Assembly: GCA_022768245.1 (NCBI GenBank)
Contig: JALEMR010000036.1
Location: forward strand, 1-48,639
DNA from: Oscillospiraceae bacterium
GTDB lineage: Bacteria; Bacillota; Clostridia; Oscillospirales; Ruminococcaceae
Direction of reading: 5' to 3'
Length of the DNA: 48,639 nucleotides
Shown here piece after piece: positions 6,852-14,007 of the stretch. Made by a program: the position numbers and the translations under genes. Positions within the stretch are counted from its first letter, which is position 1. Each line of letters opens with the position of its first letter. Under the pieces are notes generated by a model. That model worked only from the letters and a program-made list of their open reading frames with translations, was not told the origin of the DNA and made no database searches.

Positions 6852-8786
6852 TCACAGGTCATCAATTGGCGTTCTTTTGAACATCTCCTCGTAAAACCCG
6901 CATATTTCCGCAGATATTTCCGCAGAAGCGCTTTCCGCGTACAGGATAACTCCGCCCGTTCTCATGGGACGCACCTCGGCTTGTCCCCGTTCGGCGGGAA
7001 GAATCCCTCCCCTCGGCGGGAGACCCAGCCGTCGGAAGAGCGCTGCCGCGTTGGTCTGCAGAGGGATCATTCTTCCCGAGGACGAGTATTTCGGCAGCTT
7101 TGATACCGCTTCTTCAAGAGAGATATCCTCCGAAGCTAAGATATTCAGCACCATTGCCATGACGGCAACTCCGTCAAACAGCGCAGGCTCGGCGTTTGCA
7201 CGGGCTTTCTTATCGGCGCGGATCTCTTCGGGAGTCATGGCGGAATAGTCGGGAGCATAGTCGAAACGTTCAAGCTTCATTAGCTTTTCCGCAGCGTGTG
7301 GGAACCGCGAGCTGACCGCCGCCGAGGACTTCTTCATCCGCGACAGGCAGAGCATGACCAGCCGCTCATGGAAAACATATCCCGTTTCCTCGGTGAAGGC
7401 GGAAATTCTGCTGCCGTCGCCGCTGATGTGAAAGGCTATCCTTGTTTTGCTGCGGTCGTCAGCGCCGTGCCTTTCGGTGAAGCTGCGGCAGAGGCTGTAC
7501 AGGCTTTCGTTCGGAGTGGTGATATCTGCGAAGAATCCGCTGATATCAGATACTAAAAGTTTATCGATATAATTATTATACGAATCGTATACATTATCTG
7601 CCCGTGTCAGCCCGCAGTCAACGGAGGATTTTTCGATATTTCCGCCGAACTGCACGGCATTTTCAAGACTCTTCCGCAGCTTTTCCTCGGAGGGCAGACC
7701 ATCGCCGTTCCAGGGACGGATATACTCATAGCCGAAGTAGACCCCGCAGGAGCACATGCTGTTCCGAAGAGCGTATCGAAATACATTCTCGGGCAGCTCG
7801 CCGAAGTCGGTGACATTTCCTCCGCAGGAGACAGCCCCCGCCGCAAAAGCCTCGCATGCCGCGGCAGCCGCAGTATCGCCGTATGCCACGGCGACGCTTT
7901 TTTCGGCAGCGGCAGCCTGTCCTGCGGAATATGCCGCCGCAGCGGAGATGTTCCCGTTCATTTTTCCGTCGGTGCCGAAAAGAGGGGCGATATTCTCCGC
8001 AGAACGCATATCTGCGCGCTTTCCGCGGATAGTGCAGTCGGATTCGCGCTGACCGTGAGCCACCGCCGCGTTTTCCTCCACGATGACATTTTCAAGGTAA
8101 GCCCCGCCGCTGATATATGCTCCGTCCATGACAGCGGAGCGGATAATTTCGGTATCGGAGCCGATGTAGACGTTGTCGCCGATATATGTTCCCCGGGATA
8201 GCTTCACATTTTCTCCCAGAACGCAGTTTCTGCCGATGTAGACGGGCTCGTCGGTCTCAAGTCCGCGATATGCGGTGTAGCGCGGTTTCAACTCGCTGTC
8301 CTCGTAGGGCGTATCGGGGATATATTCCCCGGAGAGTATCGCCTGCTGTGCGGCAAGGTAGTCCTCCCTGGAGTTTATCACGGAGCAGTATTCCTCGGTG
8401 AAGAGAGATTTTATGTTGAATCTCTCCCGAATAGCGGCAGCGTACAGCTCGCAGATATCGTCAAATCCCACAGGCAGGCGGTTAACGGCGATTATGCCGA
8501 CGCACTGCTCCGGGTCTCCCATGACCTTCAGCACAGCCATGTCATAGCCCTTGCGGCAGGCGCTGACAAGGGGGAGCAGGTCGGCGGCGGTGAGGATATT
8601 CACGGGATATATCAGCACAGGCAGAGTGCGGCAGTGCTTTACGGCATTGTGGATTTCGTCGGGCTTGTCGGAGGTGCAGACGATATCGCCGCCCAGCCGT
8701 TTTATCTTTTCGATGGCAAAATCGGAGAGCCTGCGCCCGCAGAGCTTGTATTCGTATTTTTTCGGACAAATTATAACGGTCGTCAT
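6852..8786 (-). CDS. Nucleotidyltransferase-like / hexapeptide-repeat / degenerate phosphohexomutase fusion
   Basis: The start at 8786 (MTTVIICPKK) has AAAGGAACG upstream. About 644 residues in three parts. Residues 1-175 resemble a sugar nucleotidyltransferase fold but lack its GGxGTRL loop. Residues about 175-250 are left-handed beta-helix repeats (VYIGRNCVLGENVKL, YIGDNVYIG). From about 270 to the end lies a phosphohexomutase-like region introduced by LFGTDGKMNG. The place where the catalytic TASHNP loop should be reads CGVYFGYEYIRPWNGDG, with no phosphorylatable Ser-His pair, so mutase activity is doubtful. A regulatory or scaffolding role in sugar-phosphate metabolism is possible. No operon partner; a toxin-antitoxin pair lies upstream. 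Confidence 0.65.
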   Translation of the reverse strand: MTTVIICPKKYEYKLCGRRLSDFAIEKIKRLGGDIVCTSDKPDEIHNAVKHCRTLPVLIYPVNILTAADLLPLVSACRKGYDMAVLKVMGDPEQCVGIIAVNRLPVGFDDICELYAAAIRERFNIKSLFTEEYCSVINSREDYLAAQQAILSGEYIPDTPYEDSELKPRYTAYRGLETDEPVYIGRNCVLGENVKLSRGTYIGDNVYIGSDTEIIRSAVMDGAYISGGAYLENVIVEENAAVAHGQRESDCTIRGKRADMRSAENIAPLFGTDGKMNGNISAAAAYSAGQAAAAEKSVAVAYGDTAAAAACEAFAAGAVSCGGNVTDFGELPENVFRYALRNSMCSCGVYFGYEYIRPWNGDGLPSEEKLRKSLENAVQFGGNIEKSSVDCGLTRADNVYDSYNNYIDKLLVSDISGFFADITTPNESLYSLCRSFTERHGADDRSKTRIAFHISGDGSRISAFTEETGYVFHERLVMLCLSRMKKSSAAVSSRFPHAAEKLMKLERFDYAPDYSAMTPEEIRADKKARANAEPALFDGVAVMAMVLNILASEDISLEEAVSKLPKYSSSGRMIPLQTNAAALFRRLGLPPRGGILPAERGQAEVRPMRTGGVILYAESASAEISAEICGFYEEMFKRTPIDDL

Positions 8787-8927
8787 AATATACGTTCCTT
8801 TCATTGGTTTTGTATATTATTGGCAGAAAACCGATATAATATTCAGATAAAATGAAATGACCTCTTTCCGTGCGCTCTGCTTTTTGTGATATAAAAACCT
8901 CATCCGACGAAGTCAGATGAGGATTGC

Positions 8928-9257
8928 TCAAAGCTCATATTTTTCCGCACGCCGCTGTGCGGTATCATAGACCTCGTCGTCGGCTCTTGCGCCGATAACT
9001 ACCACGAGCATTTCGCTTTCGGTGCGTATCAGCTTATAGACAACGCGTATCCCCGCGTTTTTCAGCTTTATTTTCAGAAAGCCCGAAAGGTCCTTTCCGT
9101 GCTTGTTTCCCAGCGGCTTTCCGAGTCCGCCCTCCTGCACAGGAAGAGGATTCACAAGCACCTTGTCTATCGCCTTTGCCACAAGCATTCGCTGATTTCC
9201 TGCAAGGCTTTTCAGATCCTTTGCGGCTTCGGGCAGGTATCTCAGCGACCACGTCAT
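8928..9257 (-). CDS. RelE/ParE-family toxin
   Basis: 109 residues with the RelE-like start MTWSLRYLPEAAKDLKSL and the central KPLGNKHGKDLSGFLKIKL block, followed by GIRVVYKLIR and a final VVVIGARADDEVYDTAQRR. RelE toxins are ribosome-dependent mRNA endonucleases; the basic residues and C-terminal aromatic/Arg expected of active members are present (R near 70, Y near 98, several Lys). The gene starts inside the antitoxin stop codon (ATGA overlap, 4 bases), the standard antitoxin-first arrangement. Confidence 0.88.
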   Translation of the reverse strand: MTWSLRYLPEAAKDLKSLAGNQRMLVAKAIDKVLVNPLPVQEGGLGKPLGNKHGKDLSGFLKIKLKNAGIRVVYKLIRTESEMLVVVIGARADDEVYDTAQRRAEKYEL

Positions 9258-9577
9258 TCGATATCCACCTCGCCCACGCTGTCAAGTGCTTCACGGGTAA
9301 TACCCAGCTCCTTGTAAAGCTCTTCTGCGGAAATAGTCGTTTCGGGGTCGTAGTGTGACATGCGCTCGGAAGCTATCGTCAGCAGACGGGCATCGTTGAC
9401 CTCGTCCATAAGCCGCAGATATTCCTCGGGAGAAAGCAGAACGCATTCCGCAGCATTGTTCTTCATGACTACTTTTGCGCCGCTCTGTCTGACCTCGTCG
9501 AATATCTTTCCCGCAAGACCGCGGTTGAACATTGAGATAGGAATTGTATTTCTTATTGCACTTGAAATATCTGACAT
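9254..9577 (-). CDS. Phd/YefM-family antitoxin
   Basis: The start at 9577 (MSDISSAIRN) has GGAGGTGAACGAT directly upstream, so the longer open frame to 9808 is not used. 107 residues. The N-terminal half has the Phd/YefM fold signature IPISMFNRG, then KVVMKNNAAECVLLSPEEYLRLMDE; the acidic C-terminal half (PETTISAEELYKELGI) is the usual toxin-neutralising segment. It overlaps the toxin gene by four bases. Such antitoxins normally repress their own promoter; the strong promoter just upstream fits this. Confidence 0.88.
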   Translation of the reverse strand: MSDISSAIRNTIPISMFNRGLAGKIFDEVRQSGAKVVMKNNAAECVLLSPEEYLRLMDEVNDARLLTIASERMSHYDPETTISAEELYKELGITREALDSVGEVDIE

Positions 9578-9598
9578 ATCGTTCACCTCCATACTTAT

Positions 9599-9627
9599 AG
9601 TATAACACATATCAATAAAAAAGTCAA
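9599..9627 (-). promoter_or_regulatory. Promoter of the toxin-antitoxin operon
   Basis: On the minus strand TTGACT (9622-9627), 17 bases, then TATACT (9599-9604), ending 22 bases before the antitoxin ATG. Confidence 0.85.
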
Positions 9628-9657
9628 TATATTTGAAGATAAATATACTGATATATA

Positions 9658-9759
9658 ATACTGATCCCCGATAAAAGTGTAGATAAAAAATCTGCGCAAA
9701 AACCATATATTCAAGTTTTAGCTTGATTTTTTGTACACTTTTTAATCGGGGATTAGTAT
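9658..9759. repeat. Complete 102-base palindromic (MITE-like) element
   Basis: The left end ATACTGATCCCCGATAAAAG continues to TGTA (9658-9681). The right end is its near-perfect reverse complement, TACACTTTTTAATCGGGG then ATTAGTAT (9734-9759). Inside, ATAAAAAATC and GATTTTTT also pair, so the whole element can fold as one long hairpin with a loop of about 35 bases. Related sequences lie at 6819-6846 (right arm) and 18073-18132 (reverse complement of the left half). It has no coding capacity. The pattern suggests a miniature inverted-repeat element moved by an enzyme elsewhere. Confidence 0.75.
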
Positions 9760-9806
9760 AAATCAGTCTTGATATTATTATATGCCGTTTTCGGGATAAT
9801 ATCGGC

Positions 9807-9837
9807 AAAAAATCCTCCCCGCCAAAGCAGGGAGGAT
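9807..9837 (-). terminator. Terminator of the aldolase gene
   Basis: An inverted repeat ATCCTCCC (9812-9819) / GGGAGGAT (9830-9837); on the minus strand it is followed by a run of T (plus-strand A at 9807-9812). It lies 26 bases after the fba stop codon. Confidence 0.8.
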
Positions 9838-9862
9838 AATTTTTTCTAAGCTATATAAGAAC

Positions 9863-10732
9863 TCAAGCCTTGCCAACGGAACCGAAGAGCTCCATCTTTT
9901 CCTTGACTGTAGCCTTGATAGCCTCGCAGCCGGGAGCGAGAAGCTTTCTGGGGTCGAAGCCCTTGCCCTGAAGGTCCTTGCCCTCTTCGATATACTTTCT
10001 TGTAGCCTCCTGGAATGCAAGCTGGCACTCGGTGTTTACGTTGATCTTTGCAACGCCGAGAGAAATTGCCTTCTTGATCATGTCAGCGGGGATACCTGTG
10101 CCGCCGTGGAGAACGAGGGGCATATCGCCAACCTTAGCCTTTACAGCCTCGAGAGTCTCAAAGGAAAGACCTGCCCAGTTAGCGGGATACTTGCCGTGGA
10201 TATTTCCGATACCTGCAGCGAGCATTGTTACGCCCAGGTCTGCAATTCTCTTGCACTCGTCGGGATCGGCGCACTCGCCCATGCCGATAACGCCGTCCTC
10301 TTCGCCGCCGATAGAGCCTACCTCAGCCTCGAGAGAGATACCGAGGATATCGCAGGTATTTACCAGCTGAGTTGTCTTAGCAACGTTCTCGTCGATAGGA
10401 TAGTGAGAGCCGTCGAACATGATAGAGGAGAAGCCAGCCTTGATACAAGCCTGTGCGCCCTCGAAGGTACCGTGGTCGAGATGAAGAGCAACGGGAACAG
10501 TGATATTAAGCTCATTGAGCATACCGTTTACCATGCCTACAACAGTGGTATAGCCGCACATATACTTACCTGCGCCCTCGGAAACACCGAGGATAACAGG
10601 GGATCTTAATTCCTCTGCGGTGAGAAGAATGGACTTTGTCCATTCAAGGTTGTTGATGTTGAACTGACCAACGGCATATTTTCCGTCTCTTGCCTTGTTA
10701 AGCATTTCCTTAGCGGATACAAGCTTTGCCAT
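9863..10732 (-). CDS. fba: Fructose-1,6-bisphosphate aldolase, class II
   Basis: 289 residues, the length of the GatY/KbaY/Fba zinc aldolases. The zinc and catalytic motifs are visible: LHLDHGTFE, LEAEVGSIGG, IGNIHGKYPAN and VLHGGTGIP, with the substrate-contact NVNTE near residue 230. It cleaves fructose-1,6-bisphosphate to glyceraldehyde-3-phosphate and dihydroxyacetone phosphate in glycolysis. A tagatose-bisphosphate or ketose-bisphosphate aldolase is the alternative. A strong promoter, a GGAGGT site and a monocistronic layout fit a highly expressed glycolytic enzyme, as does its C/T-ending codon use, which is like gap. Confidence 0.92.
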   Translation of the reverse strand: MAKLVSAKEMLNKARDGKYAVGQFNINNLEWTKSILLTAEELRSPVILGVSEGAGKYMCGYTTVVGMVNGMLNELNITVPVALHLDHGTFEGAQACIKAGFSSIMFDGSHYPIDENVAKTTQLVNTCDILGISLEAEVGSIGGEEDGVIGMGECADPDECKRIADLGVTMLAAGIGNIHGKYPANWAGLSFETLEAVKAKVGDMPLVLHGGTGIPADMIKKAISLGVAKINVNTECQLAFQEATRKYIEEGKDLQGKGFDPRKLLAPGCEAIKATVKEKMELFGSVGKA

Positions 10733-10800
10733 GATTTTTTACCTCCAATATAATTTAAGCGGATATATGATTTACAGCCGCTTTAGTTAACCATACTTAT

Positions 10801-10829
10801 ATTATATAATATTCCGAGAAAAAATGCAA
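10801..10829 (-). promoter_or_regulatory. Promoter of fba
   Basis: On the minus strand TTGCAT (10824-10829), a 17-base spacer, TATAAT (10801-10806). The leader of about 60 bases ends in a GGAGGT ribosome binding site. Confidence 0.8.
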
Positions 10830-10878
10830 TAGGAATTTGATTTTTTTTCATTTTTTTCACAAATCGGCATGAAAACGC

Positions 10879-10906
10879 AAAAAAAGGAGCAGATATTTTC
10901 TGCTCC
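10879..10906 (-). terminator. Terminator of the tethered secreted protein gene
   Basis: Stem GGAGCAGA (10886-10893) / TCTGCTCC (10899-10906); on the minus strand a run of T follows (A at 10879-10885 on plus). Confidence 0.8.
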
Positions 10907-10929
10907 GAAGGAATTGCTTCAATATGAGG

Positions 10930-11781
10930 TCATCTCTTCCAGTCGTCGTTGTTGGTCTTGGGACCCTTGCCTCTAATAAGAAGGACCATTACAACAATTG
11001 CTGCCACAACAACAACGATGATAACGATGATAACTATCGCACCTGCGTCGATACCCGAGCTGCTTGCTTCCTCTGCGGCAGCTGTGGTCTCCGCCTTGGC
11101 GGTGGTCTCGGCAGCCGTTGTAGTCTCTTCGGCAGTTGTTGTAGTTTCCTCGGCGGTAGTCGTGGTCTCCTCAGATGTGGTAGTCTCTTCCTCGGCAGTG
11201 GTCTCTTCCGCAGTGGTAGTCTCCTCGGCGGTAGTTTCCGCTTCGGTCTCGGTCTCGGTCTCTGTCTCGGTGACAGCCTCCGCAGCGCCGTCGGAGCTGC
11301 CCACATTGGTGATGACTATGCTTGTGACGGTAATAGGGCACTCGCCCGTATCGCCCACGCAGATAGCGTACAATTCGGAGAAATCATCCGTACCGTAAGC
11401 AGCGACGATATCGGCGTATGTAAACTCGGAATAGCCCTCGCTGTGTGAAGCAGCAGGGATCTTGTTCCAGTCGGCGGTCACAGCGGTGGCATGGTCGCCC
11501 CAGGACTGACAGATAAGCTCGATGTGGTTGTTATCGTCCTTAAGTTCGCAGTCGTATGTGATCTGCACCACCGAATCCTCGGTCATTGTGCAGGGGTCGA
11601 ATGCGTCGGAGATATCGGCATTGCGCGATGTAAGATATTTTACGCTCTGTCCCCAGGAGCCGCTTGAAGGCTCTGCTGTTATATCAAGGGAAATATCCTC
11701 TGCGCAGACCGTAACTGCGGAGCAGACAGCAACAACAGCCGCTGCTGCGGAGGAAGCCAGAAATTTCAGAAGTTTATTCAT
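10930..11781 (-). CDS. Secreted, membrane-tethered protein with a carbohydrate-binding-like domain
   Basis: The start at 11781 has ACGAGGT upstream. A signal peptide (MNKLLKFLASSAAAAVVAVC, cut near VCAE) leads to a globular region of about 140 residues with beta-sandwich-like features (SGSWGQSVKYLTSR, ELICQSWGDH, YSEFTYADIVAAYGTDDFSE). It resembles modules seen in secreted ruminococcal plant-cell-wall proteins. About 70 residues of almost pure Glu/Thr/Ala linker follow, then one membrane helix (AGAIVIIVIIVVVVAAIVV) and a short basic tail (GKGPKTNNDDWKR). It is therefore held at the cell surface by its C-terminal helix, with no sortase motif. Binding of a polysaccharide is inference. Confidence 0.7.
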   Translation of the reverse strand: MNKLLKFLASSAAAAVVAVCSAVTVCAEDISLDITAEPSSGSWGQSVKYLTSRNADISDAFDPCTMTEDSVVQITYDCELKDDNNHIELICQSWGDHATAVTADWNKIPAASHSEGYSEFTYADIVAAYGTDDFSELYAICVGDTGECPITVTSIVITNVGSSDGAAEAVTETETETETEAETTAEETTTAEETTAEEETTTSEETTTTAEETTTTAEETTTAAETTAKAETTAAAEEASSSGIDAGAIVIIVIIVVVVAAIVVMVLLIRGKGPKTNNDDWKR

Positions 11782-11816
11782 GTGAATACCTCGTTTCATA
11801 ATTTTTGCTTATGAAT

Positions 11817-11845
11817 ATTTTACACCATTTTGATCGGTTTGTCAA
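11817..11845 (-). promoter_or_regulatory. Promoter of the tethered secreted protein gene
   Basis: On the minus strand TTGACA (11840-11845), 17-base spacer, TAAAAT (11817-11822), ending 36 bases before the start codon. Confidence 0.8.
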
Positions 11846-11876
11846 TATATTGTAATAAATTATGAAAGCAATATTA

Positions 11877-13241
11877 TCACAGGAAGATATATTTCAGCAC
11901 GAACAGCACCGCAAGAACATACATGATAGGATTTATCTTCTTGGCATTTCCGCATATCATGTTGATGACTACATAGGAGATAACGCCGATGGAGATACCC
12001 TCGGAGATGCTGTAGAACAGCGGCATTGCGATAATGCAGAGATATGCGGGGATAGCCTGCGTGTAGTTGTCGCTTGTAAGCTTTATCCGGGTGATGCTGC
12101 CGAACATAAGGAATCCGACGATTATCAGCGCGGGAGCGGTGGCAAAGGAGGGTATCGCCGTGAATACGGGCGCGAACAGCATTGATACGAGGAACAGAAC
12201 AGCAGTCGTAAGAGCGGTGAGACCTGTTCTTCCGCCTGCGGCAACGCCTGCCGAGGACTCAACGAAGGTGGTGGTGGTAGATGTTCCGAGAACAGCTCCC
12301 GAGGTGGTAGCCACAGCGTCCGCCAGAAGAGCGGGCTTTATCTTGGGGAGCCTGCCGTCCTTGTCGAGCATATCCGCCTTGGCGCTTACTCCGATAAGAG
12401 TTCCCAGCGTATCGAACAGATCAACGAAAAGGAAGGAGAATACTATCACGATGAAATTGAATATGCCCACGCCGCTCAGGTCTGCATTGAAGCACTGACC
12501 GAAGGTCTCGCCCAGCTTTGAAAAGTCGGTCATTGCAAAGGACGGGAACAGGGAATAGTATCCGTTTGCGGGGTCGGGCGCATAGAAGCCCGTCAGCTGA
12601 CATATCATGCCCAGTATCCATGTTCCGATTATCCCTATCAGAATGGAGCCCTTGACATTTTTGATGTAGAGTATGGCAGTAGCAAGTGTGCCTATTATTG
12701 CCAGAAGAGCGCATATCCCCGAGGTGGAGAAATTATCGGTAAAGCTCACTATGGAGACCAGCGTTGCGGAATTGTCCACGGTAAGACCTGCGTTCTGGAG
12801 ACCGATAAAGGCGATGAATAATCCGATACCTACCGAAACGGCGGTCTTAAGAGACAGCGGTATGGCATTGAATATCGCCTCGCGGACGTTTGTCAGCGAC
12901 AGGATAATGAAGATGATACCCTCGATAAAAACAGCCAGCAGTGCTGTCTGCCATGAGTAGCCGAATCCGAGGACTACTGTATATGCAAAGAAAGCGTTAA
13001 GTCCCATTCCCGCAGAGAGCGCAAATGGAAGATTTGCCATGAATGCCATGCAGGCAGTGCCGATGAACGAGGCAAGGCAGGTAGCCAGCAGCACAGCGGT
13101 AGGGTCCATGCCCGCGTCGCCGAGGATGCTCGGGTTCACGGCGAGGATATACGCCATGGTCATAAAGGTGGTGATACCCGCGGTTATTTCGGTTTTCATG
13201 TCGGTGTTGTTTTCTTTCAGTCTGAATACTTTTTCAAACAT
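11877..13241 (-). CDS. AzgA/PbuG-type purine permease (NCS2)
   Basis: The start at 13241 (MFEKVFRLKENN) lies one base after the hpt stop codon, with GAGGGGG upstream. 454 residues with 12 to 14 hydrophobic segments. It has the signature blocks of the hypoxanthine/guanine/adenine branch of NCS2 carriers: ITAGITTFMTMAYILAVNP, ALSAGMGLNAFFAY, VDLFDTLGTLIG and TTTTFVESSAGVAAGGRTG. It is a proton-coupled importer of a purine base into the cytoplasm. Translational coupling to hpt makes uptake of hypoxanthine or guanine for salvage the most likely job. It could also be a guanine- or adenine-preferring carrier. Confidence 0.9.
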   Translation of the reverse strand: MFEKVFRLKENNTDMKTEITAGITTFMTMAYILAVNPSILGDAGMDPTAVLLATCLASFIGTACMAFMANLPFALSAGMGLNAFFAYTVVLGFGYSWQTALLAVFIEGIIFIILSLTNVREAIFNAIPLSLKTAVSVGIGLFIAFIGLQNAGLTVDNSATLVSIVSFTDNFSTSGICALLAIIGTLATAILYIKNVKGSILIGIIGTWILGMICQLTGFYAPDPANGYYSLFPSFAMTDFSKLGETFGQCFNADLSGVGIFNFIVIVFSFLFVDLFDTLGTLIGVSAKADMLDKDGRLPKIKPALLADAVATTSGAVLGTSTTTTFVESSAGVAAGGRTGLTALTTAVLFLVSMLFAPVFTAIPSFATAPALIIVGFLMFGSITRIKLTSDNYTQAIPAYLCIIAMPLFYSISEGISIGVISYVVINMICGNAKKINPIMYVLAVLFVLKYIFL

Positions 13242-13242
13242 G

Positions 13243-13800
13243 TCAGTTTTCCCCCTCATTGTATTCCGCTATGTACGGAAGATTTCTGTAGTATTCCCCG
13301 CAGTCCAGCCCGTAGCCTATTACGAAGCAGTCGGGAATGGTGAACAGCGCAGTATCGGGCACAAAATCCACCACTCTTCTGGAGGGCTTGTCCAGCAGCG
13401 TTATAACTGTCAGAGAAGCGGGACCGCGCCCTTTCAGAAGCTTTACCACGTCGGACAGAGTCCTGCCCGTATCGACAATGTCCTCGATGATGACAACGTG
13501 ATAGCGGCTTATGTCCTGTTCGATGTCCATGGTTATGTTTACCTTGCCTGCGGACACTGTTCCGTTGTAGTAGCTTTTTGCGCACATAAATGCTATCTCG
13601 CAGGGAACGGTGACCCTGCGGCAGATATCCGCCATGAACACGAAGGCGCCCTTTAAAATGCTGACCAGCAGCACGGGACGTCCGTCGTACAGAGCGTTTA
13701 CCTGAGCGGCAGCCCTGTCGAGAGCCTCGTCTATCTCCTCCTTTGTGATAAGTATTCTCTTGATTTTGCTGTTGTATTCATCAATACTTGATATTCCCAT
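13243..13800 (-). CDS. hpt: Hypoxanthine phosphoribosyltransferase
   Basis: The start at 13800 (MGISSIDEY) has AAAAGGAG nine bases upstream. 185 residues, normal for the family. It carries the PRPP-binding loop VVIIEDIVDTGRTL, the LKGAFVFMADICRR segment and the base-contact region KPSRRVVDFVPDTALF followed by FVIGYGLDC. It converts hypoxanthine (and often guanine) plus PRPP to IMP or GMP. It is the first gene of a two-gene purine salvage operon with the permease. In many Firmicutes hpt sits between tilS and ftsH; here those two are adjacent elsewhere in the window, so hpt has moved next to a purine carrier. Confidence 0.94.
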   Translation of the reverse strand: MGISSIDEYNSKIKRILITKEEIDEALDRAAAQVNALYDGRPVLLVSILKGAFVFMADICRRVTVPCEIAFMCAKSYYNGTVSAGKVNITMDIEQDISRYHVVIIEDIVDTGRTLSDVVKLLKGRGPASLTVITLLDKPSRRVVDFVPDTALFTIPDCFVIGYGLDCGEYYRNLPYIAEYNEGEN

Positions 13801-13828
13801 GATCGGCAGCTCCTTTTGACTTTTTCTA

Positions 13829-13857
13829 ATTATAACACGGATTTTATAAAAAATCAA
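13829..13857 (-). promoter_or_regulatory. Promoter of the hpt operon
   Basis: On the minus strand TTGATT (13852-13857), 17 bases, TATAAT (13829-13834). The leader is under 30 bases, so no purine riboswitch is present. Confidence 0.8.
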
Positions 13858-14007
13858 CAATTCTGACGGTTTTCCTTATTTTTCCCCAAAAAAAGCAAGA
13901 AACTACGCTCATGGTGTCTTTGTGACCTCCCGCCCCTTTCCCGCATACAATATATTGATGTGCCGAAAACAAAGGCACGTCAGAAATACAGAAAGGAACA
14001 AAGCAAA

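Noticed and set aside
9578-9808. N-terminal extension of the antitoxin
   Set aside because: It covers the operon's own promoter and the palindromic repeat; a strong GGAGGT site marks the start at 9577.
11034-11306. Arg/Pro-rich frames overlapping the E/T linker
   Set aside because: They result from the repetitive linker codons read in other frames; the linker frame has signal peptide, linker and membrane helix in order.
13801-13960. Purine riboswitch before hpt
   Set aside because: The promoter lies within 60 bases of the start codon, leaving no room for an aptamer.
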